From positions 1-64,000 of the forward strand of contig NZ_WBMS02000030.1 of NCBI RefSeq assembly GCF_008923205.2: a stretch of 64,000 bases of DNA, read 5' to 3'. Both the position numbers and the translations under genes were made by a program. This document shows, one piece after another, positions 16,316 to 25,057 of the stretch; within the stretch, counting starts at the first letter, position 1; the number at the start of each line of letters is the position of its first letter. The notes under the pieces are model-generated. The model was not told where the DNA came from. It saw only the letters and a program-made list of their open reading frames with translations, and ran no database searches. This stretch comes from Actinomadura physcomitrii. Its GTDB lineage: Bacteria > Actinomycetota > Actinomycetes > Streptosporangiales > Streptosporangiaceae.

Positions 16316-17545
16316 ATGCCCAGAAGCAGGACACGAGGCGGGCCCCGTGCGGGCACCGACGACGCCGGAGCCGGCCCCCCGGTCCCGCCGCCCGTCGCGC
16401 GCGGCCGCGCCGCCCGCGCCGGCGTCGGCGCGATCTTCTTCGCCAACGGAGCCGCCTTCGCCACCTGGGCCTCGCGGGTGCCCGACGTCCGGGACGCGCT
16501 GGACCTCACCCCGGGCGGCCTGTCGGTGGCGCTCACCGGGCTGGCCGCCGGGGCCTTAGCCGGGCTGCCGCTGGCCGGGCTGCTCGTCGCCCGGATCGGC
16601 AGCCGGCGGATCCTCGCCGGGGCCGGCATCTACCTCGGCGCCCTGCCGCTCGTCGGGCTCGCGCCGCAACTGCTGTGCCTGACCGGCGCGCTCACCTTCT
16701 TCGCCATCACCAACAGCTGCGTCGACGTCGCCATGAACACCCAGGGCGCGCTGGCCGAGCGGCTCAGCGCCCGCCCGCTCATGGGCGGCTTCCACGCCAG
16801 GTTCAGCCTCGGCGGCGTCGTCGGCGCGGCGGCCGGCGGGGCGGCCGTGCACGCCGGGCTGAGCACCGAGACGCACTTCCTGCTCGCCGCCGTGCTGCTG
16901 ACCACCCTCTGCATCGTCGCCACCGCGTTCCTACCGCCCGACCCGCCCGGCGCGAACAGACCCGGGCTGGGGCTCGTCCGCCCCGGCCGCGGCGTGTGGA
17001 CGCCCGGACTCGTCGCCTTCTGCGCCCTGATGGGGGAGGGCACCGTGAACGACTGGGGGTCGATCTACCTGCGCGACGTCGCCGGCGCGCCGACCTGGCT
17101 CGCCGCCGCCGGGTTCGCGGTGTTCTCCGCCGGGATGGTGACGGGGCGGCTCGTCGCCGACCGGATCCGCGCCGGCACCGGCTCGCACCGGTACATGTTC
17201 GGCTGCGCCGCGCTCGCCGCGTCCGGCGCCGTCATCGCGCTCGCCCTCCCGTTCACCTGGACGAGCCTCGCCGGGTACGCGCTGATCGGTCTCGGGCTCG
17301 CCGCCGTCGTCCCGGTCACCTACAGCCATCTGGCGCGGCGGACGCCCGAGGCGCCCGGGCCCGCGATCGCCGCCGCCTCCACCATCGGCTACGTCGGGTT
17401 CCTGGCCGGGCCGCCGATCATCGGCGCGCTCAACCACGCCGCCGGGCTGCACGCGGTGATGGCGGTGTTCCTCGTCCTTATGATCATCGTGGTGGCCCTC
17501 GCGCCGCGGCTGCGCGACGAGGTCGCCGAGCAGCCGCGTCCGTAG
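16316..17545 (+). CDS. MFS transporter
   Basis: A 409-residue major facilitator with about 12 predicted membrane segments after a 35-residue basic/Pro-rich N-terminal tail. FFANGAAFATWASRVPDVRD, GLPLAGLLVARIGSRRIL and MGGFHARFSLGGVVGAAAGG resemble the YbjJ-like subgroup. The direction (export) and substrate are inferred only from its place after the aminotransferase-epimerase pair. ATG 16316 follows GGGGAG at good spacing. Confidence 0.88.
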   Translation: MPRSRTRGGPRAGTDDAGAGPPVPPPVARGRAARAGVGAIFFANGAAFATWASRVPDVRDALDLTPGGLSVALTGLAAGALAGLPLAGLLVARIGSRRILAGAGIYLGALPLVGLAPQLLCLTGALTFFAITNSCVDVAMNTQGALAERLSARPLMGGFHARFSLGGVVGAAAGGAAVHAGLSTETHFLLAAVLLTTLCIVATAFLPPDPPGANRPGLGLVRPGRGVWTPGLVAFCALMGEGTVNDWGSIYLRDVAGAPTWLAAAGFAVFSAGMVTGRLVADRIRAGTGSHRYMFGCAALAASGAVIALALPFTWTSLAGYALIGLGLAAVVPVTYSHLARRTPEAPGPAIAAASTIGYVGFLAGPPIIGALNHAAGLHAVMAVFLVLMIIVVALAPRLRDEVAEQPRP

Positions 17546-17585
17546 AGTGGACAGCGCCTCGTCCCCCGACCGAAAGGCGTGCGCC

Positions 17586-18176
17586 ATGCCCCTGGCCGTC
17601 TGCGTGTTCTGCTCCTCCAGCGCCAAGATCGACCGACGGTACGTCGACCTCGCCGCCGAGGTCGGGGACGAGCTGGCCAGGCGCGGGCACAGCCTGGTCA
17701 GCGGCGGCGGCCGGGTGTCCTGCATGGGCGCCGTCGCCCGCGCCGCCCGGGCCGGCGGCGCCCGCACCGTCGGGGTGATCCCCGAGGGGCTGGCCGGCGT
17801 CGAGCTGTCCGACGAGGACAGCGACGAGCTCGTCGTCACGCCCGACATGCGCACCCGCAAGGGCGAGATGGACAGGCGCAGCGACGCCTTCCTGGTGCTG
17901 CCCGGCGGCATCGGCACCCTGGAGGAGCTGTTCGAGATCTGGACCGCCCGGACGCTCGGCATGCACGACAAGGCCGTGGTGATCCTCGACCCCACCGGCG
18001 TGTACGAGCCGCTCCGCGAGCTGATGAAGGGCCTCACCGAGCAGGGGTTCGCCCGCCCGAAGATCTGGGACGCGATCGGCTGGACCGGGTCCGTGCCCGA
18101 GGCGTTCGACCTGCTGGAACGCTCCCAGCCGAAGATCGGGTTGAGCTTCGAGGACTACGCCGAGGCCGAGCTGTGA
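17586..18176 (+). CDS. LOG-family (TIGR00730) nucleotide phosphoribohydrolase, short form
   Basis: A 196-residue single-domain LOG protein: CVFCSSSAKID at the start, SGGGRVSCMGAVARAA, and the signature MDRRSDAFLVLPGGIGTLEE. Known members release a base from nucleoside 5'-monophosphates (the cytokinin-activating reaction); M. tuberculosis Rv1205 is the closest named equivalent by length and locus. The usual GGG(x)GLM phosphate loop is changed to GGGRVSCMG. ATG 17586 follows GAAAGGC. It is the second LOG gene within 7 kb, so the two may differ in substrate. Confidence 0.9.
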   Translation: MPLAVCVFCSSSAKIDRRYVDLAAEVGDELARRGHSLVSGGGRVSCMGAVARAARAGGARTVGVIPEGLAGVELSDEDSDELVVTPDMRTRKGEMDRRSDAFLVLPGGIGTLEELFEIWTARTLGMHDKAVVILDPTGVYEPLRELMKGLTEQGFARPKIWDAIGWTGSVPEAFDLLERSQPKIGLSFEDYAEAEL

Positions 18177-18200
18177 CCCCTCGCCCGCGCGTCCCCCGCG

Positions 18201-18228
18201 GCCGTGCGGGGGGCGCCCCCCGCACGGC
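18201..18228 (+). terminator. perfect palindromic terminator after the LOG gene
   Basis: Positions 18201-18214 and 18215-18228 are exact reverse complements, a 28-nt palindrome with a core of six G and six C. It begins 24 bp after the stop and precedes the phoX promoter. Confidence 0.75.
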
Positions 18229-18281
18229 GCGCGCCGCGAAGACCAAGATTGTCCTGGGGGTTTGCCGTCCGGCATGTGATC

Positions 18282-18303
18282 GTTCATCCCCGGTTCAGCA
18301 CCG
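18282..18303 (+). promoter_or_regulatory. PHO box: two adjacent 11-nt direct repeats
   Basis: GTTCATCCCCG (18282-18292) is followed directly by GTTCAGCACCG (18293-18303). This matches the actinomycete PHO-box rule of contiguous 11-nt direct repeat units beginning G(G/T)TCA. It lies 47 bp upstream of the phoX start, where the response regulator PhoP would activate under phosphate starvation. Confidence 0.75.
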
Positions 18304-18350
18304 GCCGCGACGCTCCTGCGTGATCCCCTCACGTTGAAGGAGACCGCACC

Positions 18351-19667
18351 ATGTCCGTGACCCGTCGCGGTGTCATGAAGGGCGGCGCCGCCGGAGCGCT
18401 GTCCATCGCCCTTGCCGGAAGCCTCGACTCCGTCTTCCAGACGTCCGCGGGCGCCGATACCGGTGAGGCCTACGGCTACGGCCCGCTGATCCCCGACCCC
18501 AAGGGCGTCCTCGACCTGCCCAAGGGCTTCTCCTACAAGACCCTGTCGACGGAGGGCGACCCGATCTCCGACGGCGTCGTCGTCCCCGGCCACCACGACG
18601 GCACGGCCACCTTCCCCGGCAGCAAGCCGGGCCGGACCCGGCTCGTCCGCAACCACGAGCAGAGCAACAACGGCACCCGCGCCGTCGCGCCCGCCGCCCT
18701 CACCTACGACCCGGCGGCCAACGGCGGCACCACCACGCTGGAGGTCGACAAGGACGGCGAGCTGCTGTCGCAGTACGTCAGCCTCGCCGGGACGTCCACC
18801 AACTGCGCCGGCGGACGCACCCCCTGGGGCACCTGGCTGAGCTGCGAGGAGACCGAGGGCTTCAGCGGCCAGACCAAGAGCCACGGCTGGGTCTTCGAGG
18901 TCGACCCGTACGGCAAGCGCACCCAGCCCGTCCCGCTGACGGGCCTCGGCCGGTTCGCGCACGAGGCCGTCGCCGTCGACCCCGACACCCTCACCGCCTA
19001 CCTCACCGAGGACGCCGCCGGGCCGTTCGGCCTGCTCTACCGGTTCCGGCCGCGCGCGCACCGCGGCGACTACCACGCCTACCTGCAGGGCGGGCGGCTC
19101 GAGGCGCTGAACGTCCGGGGCGTCCCGGACCTGTCGATCGTCCAGGAGCCGGGCACCAGGCTGCACTGCCGCTGGGTGGCCGTGCCGGACCCGTCCGCGA
19201 AGACCGAGTCGACCCGCAAGCAGTTCGACACCATCACCCGCAGCCAGAAGCTCGAAGGCGCCTGGTGGGGCCACGGCAAGGCCTACTTCGTCTGCTCCTA
19301 CTCGCACAAGGCCGACGGCGGCGCCGCCGACCACGCCGGGCAGGTCTGGACCTACGACCCGCGCACCAACGAGATCGAGCTGCAGCTGGTGTTCAAGCCG
19401 GGCGGGAAGTTCGACGGCCCCGACAACATCACCGTCTCCCCGTACGGCGGCGGCGTGATGCTGGCCGAGGACGGCGACGGCGAGCAGCACCTCGTCGGCA
19501 CCACCAAGGCCGGCAAGCCGTTCGCGATGGCCCGCAACGCCCTCAACGGCAGCGAGTTCACCGGCGTCACGTTCTCCCCGGACGGCAAGATCCTGTTCGC
19601 CAACCGGCAGGAGGGCCCCGGCGTGACCTTCGCGATCACCGGTCCCTGGCACAAGCTGCGCGCCTGA
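18351..19667 (+). CDS. phoX: Tat-exported PhoX-family alkaline phosphatase
   Basis: A 438-residue DUF839/PhoX protein. The N-terminus VTRRGVMKGGAAGALSIALA is a twin-arginine signal, so it is exported folded, in keeping with the iron/calcium cofactor known for PhoX. Diagnostic segments include LVRNHEQSNNG, GGRTPWGTWLSCEETEGF, HEAVAVDPDT and EGAWWGHGKAYFVCSYS, then PDNITVSPYGGGVMLAEDG. It would release phosphate from extracellular phosphomonoesters. Strong GAAGGAG precedes ATG 18351, and a PHO box lies just upstream, indicating control by PhoR-PhoP. Confidence 0.93.
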   Translation: MSVTRRGVMKGGAAGALSIALAGSLDSVFQTSAGADTGEAYGYGPLIPDPKGVLDLPKGFSYKTLSTEGDPISDGVVVPGHHDGTATFPGSKPGRTRLVRNHEQSNNGTRAVAPAALTYDPAANGGTTTLEVDKDGELLSQYVSLAGTSTNCAGGRTPWGTWLSCEETEGFSGQTKSHGWVFEVDPYGKRTQPVPLTGLGRFAHEAVAVDPDTLTAYLTEDAAGPFGLLYRFRPRAHRGDYHAYLQGGRLEALNVRGVPDLSIVQEPGTRLHCRWVAVPDPSAKTESTRKQFDTITRSQKLEGAWWGHGKAYFVCSYSHKADGGAADHAGQVWTYDPRTNEIELQLVFKPGGKFDGPDNITVSPYGGGVMLAEDGDGEQHLVGTTKAGKPFAMARNALNGSEFTGVTFSPDGKILFANRQEGPGVTFAITGPWHKLRA

Positions 19668-19683
19668 CCGCCGCGGCGGCGAG

Positions 19684-20031
19684 CTAGGCGAGCCCCCGGC
19701 GGGCGACCGCGGGGGGACGGGTGCCGCGGATCGAGGCGACCATGTCGAGGACCTGGCGCACCCCGTCCGCCTGCGACGGCGGCACCCGGAACACGCTCGC
19801 GCCCAGCCACGCGTAGACGGACGCGGCGGCCATCAGCCCGGGATCGGGCTCCGCCGCGTCCGACTCCAGCGCCACCATGACGGCGCCGGACGGCCCGGCC
19901 CGCTCCACCAGCTCGCTCACCCGGGCCGCGGGGGGCGCGGTGCCCGCGTCCACGGTGCCCTCCGGCGCCCGCTCCGGCCCGGTCAGGATCAGGCCTTCGC
20001 GCGACCCGGCGCGCTCCTCGTGCAACCCCAT
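19684..20031 (-). CDS. hypothetical protein resembling the C-terminus of dihydropteroate synthase
   Basis: A 115-residue frame from ATG 20031. The second half, VYAWLGASVFRVPP then VRQVLDMVASIRGTRPP, resembles the last strand-helix of FolP-type enzymes, which end in a GxxVFRVHD-like strand and an alternating helix. The catalytic parts of dihydropteroate synthase are absent. In M. tuberculosis a folP gene sits in this interval, so this could be a reduced relative, but orientation and size differ. The first half is low-complexity. I do not assign an enzyme function. Confidence 0.5.
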   Translation of the reverse strand: MGLHEERAGSREGLILTGPERAPEGTVDAGTAPPAARVSELVERAGPSGAVMVALESDAAEPDPGLMAAASVYAWLGASVFRVPPSQADGVRQVLDMVASIRGTRPPAVARRGLA

Positions 20032-20085
20032 GCGTCCAAGCGTGGCACGATCGGGGGTGCGGAGTCGTGTGGAGATCGGAGCGAG

Positions 20086-20550
20086 ATGTTGGTCGTGGTC
20101 TTCGTGCTGGCGGGCCTGGCCGTGCTGGGCTCCGTCGTCGTGCTGGCGATGGGCCGGGGCGGCGAGCTGACCGAGACCCATCCCGATCACCCGCCGCTGC
20201 CGCTCGGCGACGGCCGGTACATCACGCCCCGGACCGTCGTGTCGCTGCGGCTGCCCCGCGCCTTCTGGGGCTACCAGGGGCCGGTGGCGGACGAGGCGTT
20301 CCGCGATCTCGCCCGCGCCCTCGCCGAGCGCGACGCCCGCGTCGCCGACCTGGAGCAGCAGCTCGACGACCTGCGCCGCGGCGCCGCGGTGGCGCCCGAG
20401 CCGGAGCGGATCGGCGCGCTGCACGGCCTGCAGGACCCGCATTTCCCCGACCAGGACGCCCCGCCGATCCGGCTGCGCAAGGATTCCGAGCCGCAGGACG
20501 CTGAGGACGACTCCGAACCGGGCAAGGACGGGTCATGGGAACTTCCGTGA
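20086..20550 (+). CDS. membrane-anchored coiled-coil protein (Rv1209-like)
   Basis: A 154-residue protein with one N-terminal transmembrane helix (VVVFVLAGLAVLGSVVVLAM), a conserved middle (LPLGDGRYITPRTVVSLRLP, AFWGYQGPVADEAF), a short coiled coil (LAERDARVADLEQQLDDLR) and an acidic tail. Position before tag matches the small DivIVA-like membrane gene Rv1209 of mycobacteria. Function unknown; topology suggests a cytoplasmic coiled coil tethered to the membrane. ATG 20086 follows GGAGCGAG. Its end overlaps the next start by 16 bp, so the two are coupled. Confidence 0.75.
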   Translation: MLVVVFVLAGLAVLGSVVVLAMGRGGELTETHPDHPPLPLGDGRYITPRTVVSLRLPRAFWGYQGPVADEAFRDLARALAERDARVADLEQQLDDLRRGAAVAPEPERIGALHGLQDPHFPDQDAPPIRLRKDSEPQDAEDDSEPGKDGSWELP

Positions 20551-20981
20551 GCGAGGTCGCCGTCCACGCGGAGGCGTTCTCGGACGCACCGCCGAAACGG
20601 CTCTTCGAGGTCCTCACCGACTGGCCGAGGCACGCCGAATGGATGCCGTTCACCCGCGCCGAGGGCGGCCGCGAGATCGGCGCCGAACTGAAGGCCTGGA
20701 CGGGCGTGGGTCCCGCCGGCTTCCTCGACACCATGGTCATCACCGACTGGCGGGACGGGCGGTTCGTCGCCGTCCGGCACACCGGCCGGGTCGTGCGCGG
20801 GGAGGCCTGGTTCGAGGTCCTCCCGTACGGGCAGGGCAGCCGGGTCGTCTGGGCGGAGCGCATCGACCTGCCGCTCGGCGTCCTCGGACGGGCCGGATGG
20901 CTGGTCGCGGGCCCCGTGGTGAAGGCGTTCATGGGCCTCGGGCTGCGGCGGCTGGCCGCGCTGGCGGCCGGCCCGTCCTGA
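20535..20981 (+). CDS. SRPBCC (START-like) family protein
   Basis: A 148-residue polyketide-cyclase/START-type fold: VAVHAEAFSDAPPKRLFEVL, LTDWPRHAEWMPF, later VVRGEAWFEVLPYGQGSRVV and a long C-terminal helix. Such proteins bind hydrophobic ligands in a deep cavity; no ligand can be named. It overlaps the upstream membrane-protein gene and lies 41 bp before tag, indicating a three-gene operon. Confidence 0.8.
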   Translation: MGTSVSEVAVHAEAFSDAPPKRLFEVLTDWPRHAEWMPFTRAEGGREIGAELKAWTGVGPAGFLDTMVITDWRDGRFVAVRHTGRVVRGEAWFEVLPYGQGSRVVWAERIDLPLGVLGRAGWLVAGPVVKAFMGLGLRRLAALAAGPS

Positions 20982-21022
20982 CCCGGGCCCGTTCTGTCGT
21001 GGGCATGAGGTAGAACGGGCCG

Positions 21023-21598
21023 GTGAGCACCGCGATCCAAGGTGAGGACGGGCTGGCCCGCTGCCCGTGGGGGCTGTCGGCCCCCGAGTACATCGCCTAC
21101 CACGACGACGAATGGGGCCGTCCCGTCCGCGACGACCAGGGCCTCTACGAACGGCTGTGCCTGGAGGCGTTCCAGTCCGGGCTGTCCTGGCTGACGATCC
21201 TGCGCAAGCGGGAGGGGTTCCGCGCCGCGTTCCGCGGCTTCGACCCCGAGAAGGTCGCCGCGTTCGGCCCGGACGACGTCGCGCGGCTGATGGCCGACGC
21301 GTCGATCGTCCGCAACCGCGCGAAGATCGACGCGGCGATCGCGAACGCGCGCGCCGCGCTCGACCTGCCCGGCGGCCTCGCCGCCACCGCCTGGCGCTAC
21401 GCCGACCCCGACGCCCCCGCCCATGTCGACATGTCCGACGTCCCCGCCTATACCGACGGCTCCAAGGCCCTCGCCAAGGAGCTGAAGCGGCACGGCTTCC
21501 GCTTCGTCGGCCCCACCACCGCCTACGCCCTCATGCAGGCCTGCGGCCTCGTCGACGACCACCTCAAAGACTGCCACCGCCGAGGCGCGTACATCTGA
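21023..21598 (+). CDS. tag: DNA-3-methyladenine glycosylase I
   Basis: A 191-residue TagI base-excision repair enzyme that removes 3-methyladenine from alkylated DNA. RCPWGLSAPEYIAYHDDEWG gives the Cys and His of the structural zinc site; the C-terminal HLKDCHRRG supplies the other His/Cys ligands. The aromatic pocket region QSGLSWLTILRKREGFRAAF is typical. GTG 21023 is the only sensible start. It is the last gene before a convergent ABC transporter, with only 6 bp between stops. Confidence 0.95.
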   Translation: MSTAIQGEDGLARCPWGLSAPEYIAYHDDEWGRPVRDDQGLYERLCLEAFQSGLSWLTILRKREGFRAAFRGFDPEKVAAFGPDDVARLMADASIVRNRAKIDAAIANARAALDLPGGLAATAWRYADPDAPAHVDMSDVPAYTDGSKALAKELKRHGFRFVGPTTAYALMQACGLVDDHLKDCHRRGAYI

Positions 21599-21604
21599 CC
21601 GTCA

Positions 21605-24181
21605 CTAGGCATTGGCGGCTTCCAGGACGGGGATCGTGGAGGCCCGCCGGGCCGGAAGGGCGGAGGTGGCGAGGGTGACGGCGGCGGCGCCGGCGGCGAC
21701 GAGGACGAACAGCCACCACGGCGGGTCCACGGTCAGGAACGAGCTGCCGGTCGCCGCGTGCAGGAGCGCGACGGTGCCGAGCGCGGTGCCGATGCCGAGG
21801 AGGCCGCCGAGCAGGACGACCGTGGCGGCCTCCCACCGGACGATCGCCCGGATCTGCGTGACGGTCGCGCCGACGGCGCCGAGCAGGCCGAACTCGCGAG
21901 TCCGTTCGGCGACGCTCATCGACACGGTCGTGGCCATCCCGAACAGCGACAGCACCAGCGCCATCCCGATGAACCCGTAGATGACCCGCATGCCCTTGGT
22001 CATCGCGCTCGCCGCCTGCTTCACGTAGGCGCCCTCGTCCAGGACCTTGACGCCCGGGACGCCGGCGACCGCGCGGGACAGCGCGTCCGCGGAGCCGCCG
22101 CTGACGAGGATCGCCTGGGCGGCGGCGTCCGGGGCGAGGCGGTCCATGGTGGACGGGGCGACGAGCGCGCCGTCGGCGAACAGGTGGGACGGGTCGTGGT
22201 AGGCGCCCGCGACGGTGAGCGTGACACGGCCCTGCGCGCCCCGGACCACGATCCGCTCGCCCTTGTGCAGGCCGTGGGCCTTCATGACCGTGGACGTGAG
22301 GCCGATCTGCCCGTCCGGCAGGGGCGGCAGGTGCCCGCCGAGCCGCAGCAGCGACGGCAGCGCCGCCTGGTCCACCCCGGTCACGGTGACGTACAGCGGA
22401 GTGTCGTCGTCGGGGTCGTGCTTCGGCTGCGGCGAGACGAGCTTGACCTCCGACGAGGTGAGGGCGGCGGCGTGCGCGACGCCCGGGACGGCGGCGGCCT
22501 TCGCGGCGAGGTCGCGGGGCAGCGGCGCCGGCCCGTCGGAGGTCCTGCCGGTCGCGGCGATGGCGTGGTCGGCCCGCATGACCTGCCGTCCGGCCTCCTC
22601 GAAGCGGCCGTTCGCCGACATCACGACCATCGCGGTGGCGCCGACGAGCGCGACGCCGAGCATCAGCGAGGACGCGGCGGACGAGACGCGGCGCGGGCTG
22701 CGGGTGATCGTGGCGCGGGCGAGCCGCCCGGCCTCACCGCTGACGGCCATCCCGATCCGCCCGACGAGGCCGCCGAGGGGCCCGACGAAGAACGGGGCGA
22801 GGACGGCGAGGGCCGCGACGGTCGTCATGCTGCCCATCAGGATCAGCGCGGACGCCGCGACGGTGCGGTCGGGGCCGGGCGGCTCCTCGGCGCGGATCGC
22901 CCAGACGGGGCCGAAGAACATCCACGCGCAGGCGAAGACCGCGAACGCGCCGGCGAGGCGGGGCCAGCGGCGGCCGGTCGTGTCGGCGCTCGCCGCCCTG
23001 AGCGCCTGCATGGGGGAGATGCGCGCCGCCCTGCGCGCGGCGCGCCACGCGGCGAGCTGGGTGACGACGATCCCGGCGGCGGCGGGGACGGCGAGGGCGA
23101 TCCACCCGTACTGCGCGTCGGCGGCGGTGATGTCGAAGCCGTCCTGCGCGAACAGCCTGGTCAGCAGGCCGGAGACGGCGTAGCCGAGCAGCACGCCGCC
23201 CGTCGAGGCGACGGCGCCGAGGACGAGCGCCTCCAGCCGGATCAGCCGCTTGAGCTGCCGCGGCGTGGCGCCGATCGCGCCGAGCAGCGCGAGCCGCCGG
23301 GTCCGCTGCCGGACGAGGGTGCCGAAGGTGTTGGACACGACGAACAGGCCGACGAACACCGCGACGGACGAGAGCATCCCGATGGCGCCGCCGACGGCCG
23401 CGCCGGCGCCCTGCAGGTCGGCGGACTGCGCGTGCCGGACGCCGCTCGCCGTCCGGACGGTCGCGGCGGAGCCGAACGCGCGGGCCAGGTCGCCGCGCAG
23501 TTTCGCCGGCGCCACGCCGGGCGCGGCCTTCACCCACACGGTCTGCCAGGTCCCGGCGGGCAGCCCGGCGGCCCGCTGGACGGTCGCGGGCGGGGCGAGC
23601 AGCAGGTCGCCGCTCGCGACGGCGCCGTGCCCCTGCACGGTGACGATCCCGACGACCTTCATCGTGCGGGCCTGCTTCGGCGTGAGGACGGTCACCGTGC
23701 CGCCGGTGCGCAGCTTCCCGGCGCGGGCGGCGTGCCGGGTGACGGCGACCTCGCCGTCGGCGGCGGGCGCCCGCCCGGACTCCAGGTGGTACGGGTTCAG
23801 CCCGGACGCGGGCGTCCACGGCCGCAGCAGGGTCCGCGCCCCGGCCGGCGGAATGATCGTCTTGTGGCCGGCGCCGCTCGCGGTCACCGGGACCGACGCG
23901 TCCCCGGCCGTGGCGGCGACGCCGGGACGCCCGGCGACCTGTGCGAGCGCGACGCGGCCGTCCGGCACCGAGTACGGGTCGTCGGGGTCGACCGAGCCGC
24001 CCTGGACGAGCACGTCGGCGCGCGCGTACTCGCTCGCGTCGCTGCCGGAGACGGCCTCCTGGGCGCGCAGCGTGAACTGCAGGGATCCGGCGATCAGCCC
24101 GATCGAGAACAGGGCCGCGAGCATCGTGGCGGCCAGCCGCAGCCAGCCCTCGGCGAACGAGCGGCGCGCGATGAGCCACAT
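21605..24181 (-). CDS. MacB/FtsX-type ABC transporter permease (858 aa)
   Basis: A large permease with an N-terminal membrane helix (LAATMLAALFSIGLIAG), a big extracytoplasmic domain, and two FtsX domains, about residues 260-380 (FVGLFVVSNTFGTLVRQRTR, LALLGAIGATPRQLKRLIRL) and 735-850 (TVSMSVAERTREFGLLGAVG). The double FtsX layout is the rule for actinomycete exporters that move lipids, peptides or antibiotics, or transmit ATP-driven force to periplasmic partners. Downstream of its ATPase with a 5-bp gap, hence one operon. No adjacent two-component system suggests a trigger. Confidence 0.9.
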   Translation of the reverse strand: MWLIARRSFAEGWLRLAATMLAALFSIGLIAGSLQFTLRAQEAVSGSDASEYARADVLVQGGSVDPDDPYSVPDGRVALAQVAGRPGVAATAGDASVPVTASGAGHKTIIPPAGARTLLRPWTPASGLNPYHLESGRAPAADGEVAVTRHAARAGKLRTGGTVTVLTPKQARTMKVVGIVTVQGHGAVASGDLLLAPPATVQRAAGLPAGTWQTVWVKAAPGVAPAKLRGDLARAFGSAATVRTASGVRHAQSADLQGAGAAVGGAIGMLSSVAVFVGLFVVSNTFGTLVRQRTRRLALLGAIGATPRQLKRLIRLEALVLGAVASTGGVLLGYAVSGLLTRLFAQDGFDITAADAQYGWIALAVPAAAGIVVTQLAAWRAARRAARISPMQALRAASADTTGRRWPRLAGAFAVFACAWMFFGPVWAIRAEEPPGPDRTVAASALILMGSMTTVAALAVLAPFFVGPLGGLVGRIGMAVSGEAGRLARATITRSPRRVSSAASSLMLGVALVGATAMVVMSANGRFEEAGRQVMRADHAIAATGRTSDGPAPLPRDLAAKAAAVPGVAHAAALTSSEVKLVSPQPKHDPDDDTPLYVTVTGVDQAALPSLLRLGGHLPPLPDGQIGLTSTVMKAHGLHKGERIVVRGAQGRVTLTVAGAYHDPSHLFADGALVAPSTMDRLAPDAAAQAILVSGGSADALSRAVAGVPGVKVLDEGAYVKQAASAMTKGMRVIYGFIGMALVLSLFGMATTVSMSVAERTREFGLLGAVGATVTQIRAIVRWEAATVVLLGGLLGIGTALGTVALLHAATGSSFLTVDPPWWLFVLVAAGAAAVTLATSALPARRASTIPVLEAANA

Positions 24182-24186
24182 GGGGA

Positions 24187-24951
24187 TCAGCCCTCCATCC
24201 GGCGCATCACGGCGTGCACCTGGTCGATGGTCGGCCCGGTGAGCTCGTGGACGATCACGCCGTCGGCGAGGAACAGCACCCGGTCGGCGTGCGCGGCGGC
24301 GGCCGGGTCGTGCGTCACCATGACCACGGTCCGGCCGTAGGAGTCGACCGCCGAGCGCAGGAACCCCAGCACCTCCGCGCCCGAGCGCGAGTCGAGGTTG
24401 CCGGTCGGCTCGTCGGCGAACAGCACCTCGGGCCGGGTCAGCAGCGCCCGCGCGACCGCGACGCGCTGCTGCTGCCCGCCGGACAGCTCGCTCGGCCGGT
24501 GGTCCAGGCGGTCGCGCAGGCCGAGCGCGTCCACGATCGTGTCGAACCAGCGCCGGTCCGCGCGGCGGTTCCCGAGCCGCCCCGTCAGCCGGATGTTCTC
24601 CTCCGCCGTCAGCATCGGCAGCAGGTTGAACGACTGGAACACGAACCCGAGCCGGTCGCGGCGCAGCTTGGTCAGCCGCGTCGGCGACAGCTCGGTGATC
24701 TCCACGCCGCCGATCCGCACCGAACCGGACGTAACCGTGTCCAGCCCGGCCAGGCAGTGCAGGAACGTCGACTTGCCCGAGCCGGACGGCCCCATGATCG
24801 CGGTGAACTGGCCGCGCGCGAACGCCGCCGATACGCCGCGCAGCGCGGTCACCGCGCCGTCGCCCGTCCCGTACGACTTGACCAGGCCGGAGGCGACGGC
24901 GACGTGGTCGCGGACCTGCCCGGCGGGCGGCGCGGCGGATGCTTGTTTCAT
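24187..24951 (-). CDS. ABC transporter ATP-binding protein (MacB/LolD type)
   Basis: A 254-residue nucleotide-binding subunit with Walker A GPSGSGKST, Q-loop FVFQSFNLLP, signature LSGGQQQRVAVARAL, Walker B EVLFADEPTGNLD and the H-switch VTHDP. The NLDSRSG sequence after Walker B is typical of the MacB/LolD/FtsE group, matching the FtsX-type permease that follows. ATG 24951 is the start; a GAGGG lies close upstream. The preceding terminator separates it from the enoyl-CoA hydratase gene. Confidence 0.93.
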   Translation of the reverse strand: MKQASAAPPAGQVRDHVAVASGLVKSYGTGDGAVTALRGVSAAFARGQFTAIMGPSGSGKSTFLHCLAGLDTVTSGSVRIGGVEITELSPTRLTKLRRDRLGFVFQSFNLLPMLTAEENIRLTGRLGNRRADRRWFDTIVDALGLRDRLDHRPSELSGGQQQRVAVARALLTRPEVLFADEPTGNLDSRSGAEVLGFLRSAVDSYGRTVVMVTHDPAAAAHADRVLFLADGVIVHELTGPTIDQVHAVMRRMEG

Positions 24952-25006
24952 GCCCTCAAGCCAACCGCCGCGGGCCCTCCCGGCACATTGGCGCGCACTC
25001 CAGAAA

Positions 25007-25032
25007 CGGGGGTGGGGCTGTCCCCACCCCCG
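25007..25032 (-). terminator. terminator after the enoyl-CoA hydratase gene
   Basis: Perfect 11-bp stem CGGGGGTGGGG (25007-25017) with CCCCACCCCCG (25022-25032), 4-nt loop, located just downstream of the reverse-strand hydratase stop and upstream of the ABC operon start. Confidence 0.75.
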
Positions 25033-25057
25033 CGCGCATGGAGCCCCTAACGAGCCC

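Noticed and set aside
19684..20031. calling the small reverse gene folP
   Set aside because: Only the C-terminal strand-helix resembles dihydropteroate synthase; pterin- and pABA-binding motifs are absent.
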